Shown here in pieces: positions 1-8,376 of a stretch of DNA of 64,000 nucleotides. The translations under genes were made by a program, and so were the position numbers. The stretch's first letter is position 1, and every line of letters begins with the position of its first letter. Under the pieces are notes generated by a model. The model had not been told where the DNA came from. It saw nothing but the letters and a program-made list of their open reading frames with translations, and ran no database searches. This DNA comes from Caldatribacterium sp964426875 (GTDB taxonomy: Bacteria; Atribacterota; Atribacteria; Atribacterales; Caldatribacteriaceae), in NCBI GenBank assembly GCA_964426875.1, contig CAYRSB010000006.1:1-64000 (forward strand), in the 5' to 3' direction.

Positions 1-43
1 CATTCACATGCGGTTTGGTCCTTTCAAATTTCTGCTTAGCCAT
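1..43 (-). CDS. tuf: Elongation factor Tu, N-terminal 14 codons only
   Basis: The window opens inside this gene. The visible residues, MAKQKFERTKPHVN, are the conserved EF-Tu N-terminus just before the first GTPase beta strand. An AGGAGG-type ribosome binding site lies about 6 bases before the ATG. The gene follows fusA by 12 bases, the usual str-operon order, so it is probably co-transcribed with rpsL, rpsG and fusA. EF-Tu delivers aminoacyl-tRNA to the ribosome. Confidence 0.93.
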   Translation of the reverse strand, partial: MAKQKFERTKPHVN

Positions 44-55
44 AGGTATCCTCCT

Positions 56-2164
56 CTATCTTGCTTTTTCAATCATTTCCTTCATGATATTCGCCGGTAC
101 TTCCTGGTAGTGGGAGAACTGCATGGTGTAATTCGCCCTCCCCTGGGTTAGAGAACGAAGTACCGTCGCGTAACCGAAAAGCTCTGCCAGAGGAACTTTA
201 GCGTTGACAATCTGTGTTTCTCCCTTGACTTCGATACTCTCTATTTTCCCCCGGCGAGCATTGAGATCGCCAATCACCTCACCCAGATACTCCTTTGGTA
301 CGATGACCTGAACCTTCATAATGGGTTCAAGGAGTATGGGGTTGGCCCTCTCCACCGCACTCTTTAGGGCGATGGAACCAGCTATCTTAAAGGCTATATC
401 CGAAGAATCGACGGGATGGTATGACCCATCCACCAGCTTCACCCTTACGTGGATAACCGGAAATCCAGCAAGAACCCCGTTGTCAAGGGCTTCCCGCACC
501 CCAGCCTCAACCGCAGGTATGTATTCTCGAGGAATGACACCACCGGTGATATGATCTTCAAAGACAAAGGTCTCCTCACAGGGCTCTACCTCAAGCACTA
601 CATGACCGTATTGGCCCCTTCCACCCGTCTGGCGGATGAACTTCCCCTCCGCCTTAGCGTGTCCTTTGATCGTTTCCTTATAAGCGACCTGTGGTCTCCC
701 AACACTGGCTTCTACTTTAAACTCTCGTAGAAGACGATCCACAATGATCTCAAGATGAAGCTCACCCATTCCAGAAATAATGGTTTGAGCCGTCTCTTCG
801 TCGCTTCTCACGCGGAAAGTAGGGTCTTCCTCGGCCAGTTTTGCCAAAGCGAGACTCAGTTTGTCCTGGTCGGCCCTGGTTCTCGGCTCTATGGCTACCG
901 AGATCACCGGTTCAGGAAAGGAAGGAGATTCAAGCACGATGGGATATTGCTCATCACAAAGCGTATCCCCCGTTGTAGCACGACGAAGCCCCACGATGCC
1001 ACAGAGATCTCCTGCCTTTACTTCATCAACATCTTCTCTATGGCTGGCATGAATAATAAGCAAGCGACTGACTCTTTCTTTTTCTCTCTTTGTGGCGTTG
1101 TACACATAGGTACCACTCTTGAGGGTCCCGGAATATATCCGTACGAAGGAAATTTTACCAACATGGGAATCCATGACGATCTTAAAAACCAAACCGGCAA
1201 AGGGTTCTTTGGCAAGGGGTACCCGTACCTCTTCTTCCCTTGTTTCTGGATGGAAACCCCGAACAGGAGGCAAATCAAGGGGTGACGGCAGATAAAAGAC
1301 CACAGCGTCAAGTAAGGGCTGAATAGCTTTATTTTTCAGAGCCGATCCCCCAAGAACCGGAACAAACTTTCCTGCAATCGTTCCTCTCCGGATGGCTTCC
1401 CGGATAAGGGGAGAAGGAATTTCTTCCCCTTCAAGGTATCGAACAAGGATCTCTTCGTCTATCTCGGCTAAGGCCTCGATGAGGCGTTCCCTTGCTCTCC
1501 CTACCTCTTTAAGGAGAGAGGGGGGAACATCTTCAACTCGATACGTAACTCCTGTCTCGTCGACATCGTAAAAGTAGGTCTTCATGTCTATGATATCCAC
1601 GACACCAACAAAATCTGTCTCTTTGCCAATGGGAATTTGAACGGGGTGGGCGTTGGCGTTGAGTTTTTCACGGATGGCCTTCACAACGGCATAGAAGTCG
1701 GCACCAACGCGATCGAGCTTATTGACAAAGGCGATACGTGGTACCTTGTACTTGTCCGCCTGGTGCCAAACTGTTTCAGACTGAGGCTCCACACCCCCGA
1801 CTCCACAGAACACGGCAACGGCTCCATCAAGTACTCGGAGGCTCCGTTCTACCTCCACGGTAAAGTCCACGTGCCCTGGCGTATCGATGATGTTAATGCG
1901 ACAATCCCTCCAGAAACAAGTCGTTACTGCCGAGCTTATTGTTATGCCCCGCTCCTGCTCCTGGGGCAAAAAGTCCATGGTAGCCGTACCCTCGTGGACC
2001 TCCCCCATGCGGTGAATTCTCCCGGTATAATAGAGAATTCTCTCCGTGACCGTGGTTTTTCCAGCATCAATATGGGCCATGATACCAATGTTACGCACTT
2101 GGGAAATGGCATAATTCCCAAAATTCTGGTGGTTTTCCCGAACCCTGTTCATTGCCTTACTCAC
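56..2164 (-). CDS. fusA: Elongation factor G
   Basis: EF-G is the GTPase that drives translocation of tRNA and mRNA on the ribosome. The GTP-binding motifs are present in order near the N-terminus: AHIDAGKT (P-loop), DTPGHVDF and NKLDR. Domains II-V follow in the normal arrangement. The reading frame is open further upstream into rpsG. I prefer the GTG at 2164, because it follows the rpsG stop by 19 bases and has GGGAGG about 11 bases upstream. The ATG at 2152 is the alternative. About 702 residues from the GTG, the normal length. It sits between rpsG and tuf. Confidence 0.95.
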   Translation of the reverse strand: MSKAMNRVRENHQNFGNYAISQVRNIGIMAHIDAGKTTVTERILYYTGRIHRMGEVHEGTATMDFLPQEQERGITISSAVTTCFWRDCRINIIDTPGHVDFTVEVERSLRVLDGAVAVFCGVGGVEPQSETVWHQADKYKVPRIAFVNKLDRVGADFYAVVKAIREKLNANAHPVQIPIGKETDFVGVVDIIDMKTYFYDVDETGVTYRVEDVPPSLLKEVGRARERLIEALAEIDEEILVRYLEGEEIPSPLIREAIRRGTIAGKFVPVLGGSALKNKAIQPLLDAVVFYLPSPLDLPPVRGFHPETREEEVRVPLAKEPFAGLVFKIVMDSHVGKISFVRIYSGTLKSGTYVYNATKREKERVSRLLIIHASHREDVDEVKAGDLCGIVGLRRATTGDTLCDEQYPIVLESPSFPEPVISVAIEPRTRADQDKLSLALAKLAEEDPTFRVRSDEETAQTIISGMGELHLEIIVDRLLREFKVEASVGRPQVAYKETIKGHAKAEGKFIRQTGGRGQYGHVVLEVEPCEETFVFEDHITGGVIPREYIPAVEAGVREALDNGVLAGFPVIHVRVKLVDGSYHPVDSSDIAFKIAGSIALKSAVERANPILLEPIMKVQVIVPKEYLGEVIGDLNARRGKIESIEVKGETQIVNAKVPLAELFGYATVLRSLTQGRANYTMQFSHYQEVPANIMKEMIEKAR

Positions 2165-2183
2165 ACTCTTCCTTAAACCTCCC

Positions 2184-2657
2184 TTAGAACCACCGATAAT
2201 GGGCAAAGGCCTTGTTTGCCTCCGCCATGCGATGGGTATCTTCGCGCTTCTTTACCGCACCACCTGTACCGTTTGCAGCATCCATGATTTCTTGGGCGAG
2301 TTTCTCCGCCATGTTTCGTCCTTGGCGCTCCCCTGCGTAATACACAAGCCACCGTAGGCCAAGACTTTTGCTCCTGTCGGGTCGTACCTCAACGGGAACT
2401 TGATAGTTTGCACCTCCCACCCGTCGAGGACGGACCTCAACAAGAGGCATGACATTGTTGAGAGCCTGATAGAAAACTTCCAAAGGATCTCGCCTTGCTT
2501 TCTCTTTAACGATGTCAAAAGCAGTGTACACAATCTTTTCTGCAATACTCTTTTTCCCATCCTTCATGACCTTGTTAATAAGCCTTGCCACATCCACGTT
2601 GTTGTACAGGGGATCAGGCAGTATTTCCCTTTTTGGAACAGGACCCTTTCTCGGCAT
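2184..2657 (-). CDS. rpsG: 30S ribosomal protein S7
   Basis: This primary binding protein of the 16S rRNA 3' domain organises the 30S head. At 157 residues it is the normal length for S7. The N-terminus MPRKGPVPKREILPDP and the central RPRRVGGANYQVPVEV segment are diagnostic. It lies 13 bases downstream of rpsL and 19 bases upstream of the chosen fusA start, in standard str-operon order. Confidence 0.97.
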   Translation of the reverse strand: MPRKGPVPKREILPDPLYNNVDVARLINKVMKDGKKSIAEKIVYTAFDIVKEKARRDPLEVFYQALNNVMPLVEVRPRRVGGANYQVPVEVRPDRSKSLGLRWLVYYAGERQGRNMAEKLAQEIMDAANGTGGAVKKREDTHRMAEANKAFAHYRWF

Positions 2658-2670
2658 CGCTCCACGCTCC

Positions 2671-3045
2671 TTACGACTTCGGCCTCTTTGCGCCGTATTT
2701 TGAGCGTCCTTGTCTTCTATTCTCTACACCAGCAGCATCCAGCGTTCCCCGAATAACATGGTACCGGACGCCCGGAAGGTCTTTTACACGACCTCCTCGA
2801 ATGAGAACGATGGAGTGCTCTTGGAGATTGTGACCAATACCCGGAATGTACGCCGTGACCTCCATACCGTTAGTCAGGCGGACACGGGCAACCTTCCGTA
2901 AGGCAGAGTTAGGCTTCTTTGGAGTAATAGTCCAAACCCTGGTACAAACTCCTCGTTTTTGGGGTGACCCCTTAAGGGCAGGAGCACCACTTCGACTCTT
3001 CGGTTTTTTCCTTCCCTCACGGACAAGTTGATTGATCGTCGGCAT
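2671..3045 (-). CDS. rpsL: 30S ribosomal protein S12
   Basis: S12 lies in the decoding centre and affects translational accuracy. The invariant segments KKPNSALRK and the PGIGHNLQEHS stretch are visible. The frame opens at 3051, but that ATG abuts the ribosome binding site. The ATG at 3045, giving MPTINQLVREG, has GGAGG six bases upstream and matches the family N-terminus. 124 residues. Between the L7Ae-type gene and rpsG. Confidence 0.97.
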   Translation of the reverse strand: MPTINQLVREGRKKPKSRSGAPALKGSPQKRGVCTRVWTITPKKPNSALRKVARVRLTNGMEVTAYIPGIGHNLQEHSIVLIRGGRVKDLPGVRYHVIRGTLDAAGVENRRQGRSKYGAKRPKS

Positions 3046-3071
3046 AACCATCCTCCTCTAAGGAAAACTTT

Positions 3072-3317
3072 TCACCCTACGATGGCTGCACATGAGGAAC
3101 GAACCTCAATACCACAAATTCTTCCCAACTCCCTTGCGCTCTCTACATACTCAAGAGGTATACCCCTCCCCTGGGCAAGGGCAACAATGACCCCTCGCAC
3201 ATTCTCATCGACATCCAAGGCCACGAAGACCTTCTTTGCCCTTCCCTGCTCAATGGCCCTTTGGGTTTCTTTCATTCCCACGACTCTTTTCGCCTGTCTC
3301 AGTTCCTCAATACCCAT
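3072..3317 (-). CDS. Ribosomal protein L7Ae/L30e-type RNA-binding protein (YbxF-like)
   Basis: A small 81-residue L7Ae/L30e-fold protein of the kind found between rpoC and rpsL in many Firmicutes (YbxF/RplGB), where it binds kink-turn RNA. Recognisable features are an N-terminal ELRQAKRVVGMKET-type helix and a GIEVRSSCAAIVG tail. The start at ATG 3317 matches the family N-terminus. An upstream TTG in the same frame would lie inside the promoter and is unlikely. The predicted transcription start lies only about 14 bases before the ATG and there is no clear Shine-Dalgarno sequence, so translation may begin from a nearly leaderless mRNA. Confidence 0.85.
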   Translation of the reverse strand: MGIEELRQAKRVVGMKETQRAIEQGRAKKVFVALDVDENVRGVIVALAQGRGIPLEYVESARELGRICGIEVRSSCAAIVG

Positions 3318-3337
3318 ACCGAAAAAGCAACAGAGGA

Positions 3338-3366
3338 ATTGTAGCAGCAAGGAGTGTTCATGTCAA
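3338..3366 (-). promoter_or_regulatory. Consensus sigma-70 promoter overlapping the rpoC stop codon
   Basis: On the minus strand TTGACA (3361-3366) is followed after exactly 17 bases by TACAAT (3338-3343). The -35 hexamer includes the last two sense codons of rpoC (TTG ACA) and runs up to its TGA. The inferred start is near 3331, just before the L7Ae-type gene. This gives the L7Ae-rpsL-rpsG-fusA-tuf group a promoter of its own, independent of readthrough from rpoBC. Confidence 0.8.
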
Positions 3367-6300
3367 TTCCTCGTCTGCATCCTCTTCAAGGTCTTCTCCA
3401 AGGTCAAAATCTTCTTCAAGGGCTTCTTCCTCAAGCTCTTCTTCCCCCTCAAGGGGTGGGAAACCCTCCTGTTCCTCGATTCCCATGAGTTCCCGAATAT
3501 CGAGCCCCTCTTCACCAAAGCCTGCCTCTTCTTTGACCATTGCTTCTTCCCTCTCCGTAGAGAGCCGGATTTTACGGTACTTCTCGTAACCCGTTCCGGC
3601 AGGGATGAGTTTTCCAATAATGACGTTCTCTTTGAGCCCAATGAGTTCGTCGACTTTACCCTTGATAGCCGCATCGGCAAGAACATGGGTTGTCTGCTGG
3701 AAAGAGGCCGCCGAGAGGAAACTATCGACTGCCAGAGATGCCTTGGTAATGCCCAAAACGACCGGCCGTCCGGTAGCCACCTGTTTGAGACCAGGGAGAT
3801 ATACGACTTCCTCAACGAGAGCCCTAACTTCTTTTTCTCCTTCCAAATCTCGAAGAAGGAGGAAACCTACATTGTCTTCGGCAATCTTCACCACGTCTTC
3901 TCGGTCGATGACTTCTCCCGCCCTCACCAGGACATCTCCATTCACTCCGATGGTCACGTCCTGGGCCGCTACCTTGCCAACTACCTCTTTTTCCAGAAGT
4001 TCTATGAGCCGCCCCTCAATAGAGAAGAAACGACCATCAGTGAGCGGGATTTCTTTGATGCCCTCGACAACCAGTCGCCGCGCTACGCCTCTGCTTATGA
4101 CTTGCCCAGCCTGAATGATGACTTCACCGGTCTGAGGACTGACGACGTCTTTGGCCACCTCTTTGCCAAGTATCTCCTCCCGAAGTACTCGAACAAGACT
4201 TTCCTTAACCGGGAAAACCCTGACGTTCTTCCAGATCACAATCTGTTCCACATCGTTTTCTTCAAGGAAGAGGATTTGTTCCTGCTCGAGACGGGCATTG
4301 GCCGGAAGGAGAACTTTTCCAGTCTTGGGGTCAATGACATCTTCCGCAAGAATTGCCCCTCGCAATTTCTCCCAAGTTGCCTGTTCCCGGACTCTCAGGC
4401 GCAGTGGACCAATCTCAGCGATTTTCTCGAGGGCGGATTCTTTAAGCGTTTCCCCCATCTTTATGACAACTCTGGAAGAGGCGTCCTTGACTTCCTCAAC
4501 ACATATACGGCCGAGGAGATTACTCTCCAGGTTCTTCTGGCCCCTTAAAACCCGCAGAAAAGCCCCATCTTTTCGGACGAGGAAGGGTAGACACTCGTTG
4601 GAGAGGATCACGTTTAGGTCCTCACTGCTCAGTTTCCTTCCCTTTGAAAAGAGGACATTACCAGAAACGTCAAGAATGCTCTCCTCAAGGGTGCATCCCT
4701 CAAGAAGTTCCTGAGCTTTCTCTCTAAGAATAGCATTTTCTTCAAGAATACGGGCGTTTTCCTTCTCAAAATCCTCAAGGAAGACCATCTCCCCGGAGAG
4801 AAGGTGTGTATCGCCTGCATTCTCTACCATGATCTTGTTAAGGCGGGCAACCTGGCGAATGATGACTTCGATATGCTTATCGTTGATACTGACACCCTGA
4901 GAAATGTACACCGACTGGATTTCTTCAAGGAGATACTTTTGCACCGCTTTGATGCCCTTAATTCGTAATATATCTTTGGGATTGATAGGTCCTAAGGTTA
5001 AGCGGTCCCCAGCTTTGACTCTGTCACCCTCGGTGACGGCGATTTTCACATCGTGGGGAACAAAGTAAGTGCGAATTTCCTGACTCTCTTCGTCTTCGCT
5101 GGGACGGACGTAAATCTTACGACGGTTTCCGATAACTTCAATCCTCTCTATTACACCATCCACATCGGAGAGAATGGCAGCTTTTTTAGGCTTCCTCACC
5201 TCAAAGAGCTGTTCCACCCTGGGAAGACCCTGGGTAATATCCTCCCCGGCAATTCTTATTCCTCCAGTGTGGAATGTTCGCATGGTAAGTTGCGTTCCGG
5301 GCTCTCCAATAGACTGAGCAGCTACAATACCCACTGCTTCACCCACATCCACAAGACGTCCAGTGGCAAGGTTCCTTCCATAACACTTGGCACAGACTCC
5401 ATACTTTGTGCGACAAGTCAAAACCGAACGTACCCAAGCCCTACGGATGTTCTTCTCCCTGAATTTCCCAATTGCTTCTTCGTTGATTTCTTCTCCGGAT
5501 TTTACAAGGATTTCACCCGTTGCTTCGTCCACTATGTCTCGGAGAGCGATTCTTCCCAAAGCTCTCTCCTCAAAAGATTCAATGATGTTGTCATTCTCGT
5601 CCTTGAGGTCCTCCAGAAGAACACCATCGTCTGTTCCGCAGTCTTCCTCCCGAACGATGACGTCCTGAGCCACATCCACAAGCCTCCGGGTGAGGTATCC
5701 GGACTTTGCCGTTCGCAAGGCAGTGTCGGCCAATCCTTTCCGGGCTCCGTGAGTGGAGATAAAGTACTCAAGAACACTCAGGCCCTCCCGGAAGTTTGCC
5801 TTGATGGGATACTCGATGATTCTTCCAGAAGGATCCGCCATGAGCCCCCGCATGCCGCAGAGCTGGCTCACCTGACGGACGCTTCCCCGAGCACCGGATT
5901 TGGCCATCATGTTCACCGGGTTGAAGTCGGGAAGAATCTCAAGAATAGCATCGGCAATCTTATTCGCCGCATCGGTCCAAACATCGACCACCCTCTGCTC
6001 TCGTTCCTCGGCAGTGATGAGACCCTCGTTATAGTGCTTATTGATTTCCTCCACTCGTTTGGTGGCCTCTTCGATGATTGCTCCTTTTTCCTGAGGAATC
6101 TCAAGGTCCAAAACACTTATTGTCACTCCAGACTTTGTGGCATAATGGAATCCTGTTTCTTTGATGCGGTCGAGCATCTCCACGGTGGTCTTGTTGCCAA
6201 ATTTCCGATAACAGAGGTCCACAATCTCAGAGAGCCTTTTCTTGGTGACCGGCTCATTGTAATAGGGCATGCCCTCGGGAAGAAGACCGTTGAAGATGAC

Positions 6301-8358
6301 CCTTCCTACTGTGGTTTCGCGAACCTCGGGATGCTTCTCGGTGATCTCCCGAATATATACCGGCTCGTGAAGGTCGACGGCACCGAAATCGTAGGCCAAG
6401 AGGACCTCATCGATACTACAGAAGCTCTTTCTCTTCTTTTTCTGAGCCCCAGGAAGGGTGAGGTAATAACAGCCAAGCACCATGTCCTGGGTAGGAACAG
6501 CAATGGGTTTGCCGTGAGCCGGAGAAAGAATGTTATGTGAAGAGAGCATGAGGATTTGTGATTCGGCCTGAGCCTCGGCCGATAGAGGCACATGGACAGC
6601 CATTTGGTCTCCGTCAAAGTCAGCATTGAAGGCCGGGCACACCAGAGGGTGGAGTTGAATGGCATTACCCTCGACGAGTACAGGCTGGAAAGCCTGAATG
6701 CTCAAGCGGTGCAGGGTAGGAGCACGGTTCAAAAGAACCGGGTGTTCGGCAATGACTTCCTCAAGCACGCCCCATACCTCTTCCCTAGCCTTCTCTACCA
6801 TCTTCTTGGCACTCTTTATGTTGTGGGCAAGTCCCCTGTCGACGAGCTTCTTCATCACGAAGGGCTTAAAGAGTTCTAAGGCCATCTTCTTCGGTAACCC
6901 GCACTGGTCGAAGCGAAGCCTTGGCCCGGAAACGATGACCGAACGCCCGGAATAGTCCACCCGCTTCCCCAGAAGGTTCTGACGGAACCGCCCCTTTTTG
7001 CCCCGGAGCATATCACTAAGAGACTTCAGGGGGCGATTTCCCGGACCAAGGACCGGCCTACCCCGACGACCGTTATCAAAGAGAGCATCCACCGCCTCCT
7101 GAAGCATGCGTTTCTCGTTCTTCACGATAATCTCTGGCGCTCCAAGCTGGAGCAGTCGCTTGAGGCGGTTGTTGCGGTTGATGACCCTTCGGTAGAGATC
7201 ATTGAGGTCAGAAGTGGCGAAACGCCCTCCATCAAGCTGCACCATGGGGCGAAGGTCGGGAGGAAGAACAGGGACGGTTTCAAGAATCATCCACTCCGGA
7301 CGATTACCTGACTTGCAGAAAGCCTCAACCACCTGAAGTCTCTTGATAAGCTTCTTTGCCTTTTGCCCGGTGGCCTCCTTGAGTTCTTTGCGGAGGTCTC
7401 GAGCCAACTGGTACACATCGATACCCTTGAGAATCTCTCGGACCGCCTCCGCTCCGACCCCGGCCTTGAACTCTCGATCATAGCGAGAGAGGAGCTTGGC
7501 CTCGGTTTCAAGAATCATCTGGGCAGTTTTCAGGCCTGTCTGTCCAGGGTTGATGACAATGTAACAGGGTTCTTCAACCGTCTCAGAGAGAATCGTTTCC
7601 TCAAAGAGGTTACCGAAGGTCTCCCGAAGCTGGCTGACTTCCGACTCGGAAAGCTCGTCATCCCGCTGATAGGGAAAGACCCGAATGTCCAAAACTTCAA
7701 AGGTGTTATCGTCCACTTGCTCCACGGCAAAGCTCTCTTTGTACTTTGAGCGATAGCGGGCATAGTCCTTGAGCGTCAGGCGGTCGCCAATGGAGAAGGG
7801 CAAAGTGTGCACTTCGACAATTCGATGAGCGAGTTCCGCCCGAAAAGCGGGATCGTATCTACTGTAAATCTTGTGCTCCGTCTCTCGGACTGTAGTTCCT
7901 ACCTCAAGGTTTGTGGAACCAGGGTCAATGACCTTGTAGCAATCTTCTCGCTTTCGTCCAGAAGCAAAATACAGGACTTTCTCAAGGTTTTTGGGAAGGA
8001 TGCCAAGGAGCAGGGCCATCTTACTTGGAATACTCTTGAAGTACCAGATGTGTGACACAGGCGCAGCAAGCTCAATGTGCCCCAGGCGTTCTCGTCGTAC
8101 TGAAGCTCGGGTGACTTCAACACCACACCGATCGCAGACCACGCCCTTGTCCCGTACCCTCTTGTACTTCCCACAGTAGCACTCCCAATCCTTCGTAGGA
8201 CCAAAAATTTTCTCGCAGAATAGCCCATCTTTCTCGGGCTTCAAAGTACGATAGTTTATGGTCTCGGGCTTTTTCACTTCTCCATGAGACCATTCCCTGA
8301 CTTCGTCAGGAGAGGCCAACCTGATTTGGATTGCCCCAACATCATTGACGTCTACCAA
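3358..8358 (-). CDS. rpoC: DNA-directed RNA polymerase subunit beta'
   Basis: 1666-residue catalytic subunit. Visible landmarks are the zinc ribbon cysteines C60, C62, C75 and C78; the catalytic NADFDGD at 578-584; the second zinc site C907, C982, C989, C992; and the trigger-loop start MRTFHTGG at 1026-1033. It is much longer than the Escherichia coli (about 1400) or Bacillus (about 1200) proteins. One insertion lies at about 134-270. A larger one at about 1200-1528 separates the ARLNKIMVENAGD region from the final LGITKASLAVDSF segment and consists of repeated 60-75-residue units. An acidic tail follows at 1600-1666. The start is the ATG 18 bases after rpoB. Confidence 0.97.
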   Translation of the reverse strand: MVDVNDVGAIQIRLASPDEVREWSHGEVKKPETINYRTLKPEKDGLFCEKIFGPTKDWECYCGKYKRVRDKGVVCDRCGVEVTRASVRRERLGHIELAAPVSHIWYFKSIPSKMALLLGILPKNLEKVLYFASGRKREDCYKVIDPGSTNLEVGTTVRETEHKIYSRYDPAFRAELAHRIVEVHTLPFSIGDRLTLKDYARYRSKYKESFAVEQVDDNTFEVLDIRVFPYQRDDELSESEVSQLRETFGNLFEETILSETVEEPCYIVINPGQTGLKTAQMILETEAKLLSRYDREFKAGVGAEAVREILKGIDVYQLARDLRKELKEATGQKAKKLIKRLQVVEAFCKSGNRPEWMILETVPVLPPDLRPMVQLDGGRFATSDLNDLYRRVINRNNRLKRLLQLGAPEIIVKNEKRMLQEAVDALFDNGRRGRPVLGPGNRPLKSLSDMLRGKKGRFRQNLLGKRVDYSGRSVIVSGPRLRFDQCGLPKKMALELFKPFVMKKLVDRGLAHNIKSAKKMVEKAREEVWGVLEEVIAEHPVLLNRAPTLHRLSIQAFQPVLVEGNAIQLHPLVCPAFNADFDGDQMAVHVPLSAEAQAESQILMLSSHNILSPAHGKPIAVPTQDMVLGCYYLTLPGAQKKKRKSFCSIDEVLLAYDFGAVDLHEPVYIREITEKHPEVRETTVGRVIFNGLLPEGMPYYNEPVTKKRLSEIVDLCYRKFGNKTTVEMLDRIKETGFHYATKSGVTISVLDLEIPQEKGAIIEEATKRVEEINKHYNEGLITAEEREQRVVDVWTDAANKIADAILEILPDFNPVNMMAKSGARGSVRQVSQLCGMRGLMADPSGRIIEYPIKANFREGLSVLEYFISTHGARKGLADTALRTAKSGYLTRRLVDVAQDVIVREEDCGTDDGVLLEDLKDENDNIIESFEERALGRIALRDIVDEATGEILVKSGEEINEEAIGKFREKNIRRAWVRSVLTCRTKYGVCAKCYGRNLATGRLVDVGEAVGIVAAQSIGEPGTQLTMRTFHTGGIRIAGEDITQGLPRVEQLFEVRKPKKAAILSDVDGVIERIEVIGNRRKIYVRPSEDEESQEIRTYFVPHDVKIAVTEGDRVKAGDRLTLGPINPKDILRIKGIKAVQKYLLEEIQSVYISQGVSINDKHIEVIIRQVARLNKIMVENAGDTHLLSGEMVFLEDFEKENARILEENAILREKAQELLEGCTLEESILDVSGNVLFSKGRKLSSEDLNVILSNECLPFLVRKDGAFLRVLRGQKNLESNLLGRICVEEVKDASSRVVIKMGETLKESALEKIAEIGPLRLRVREQATWEKLRGAILAEDVIDPKTGKVLLPANARLEQEQILFLEENDVEQIVIWKNVRVFPVKESLVRVLREEILGKEVAKDVVSPQTGEVIIQAGQVISRGVARRLVVEGIKEIPLTDGRFFSIEGRLIELLEKEVVGKVAAQDVTIGVNGDVLVRAGEVIDREDVVKIAEDNVGFLLLRDLEGEKEVRALVEEVVYLPGLKQVATGRPVVLGITKASLAVDSFLSAASFQQTTHVLADAAIKGKVDELIGLKENVIIGKLIPAGTGYEKYRKIRLSTEREEAMVKEEAGFGEEGLDIRELMGIEEQEGFPPLEGEEELEEEALEEDFDLGEDLEEDADEELT

Positions 8359-8376
8359 GGATTCTTCCCCCTTCTT

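Noticed and set aside
3028..4548. Long plus-strand open frame (506 codons) opposite rpoC
   Set aside because: It is the complement of strongly conserved rpoC coding sequence, with no family resemblance and a composition typical of an antisense shadow.
5053..6540. Long plus-strand open frame (495 codons) opposite rpoC
   Set aside because: Antisense shadow of rpoC; no promoter, no conserved motif.
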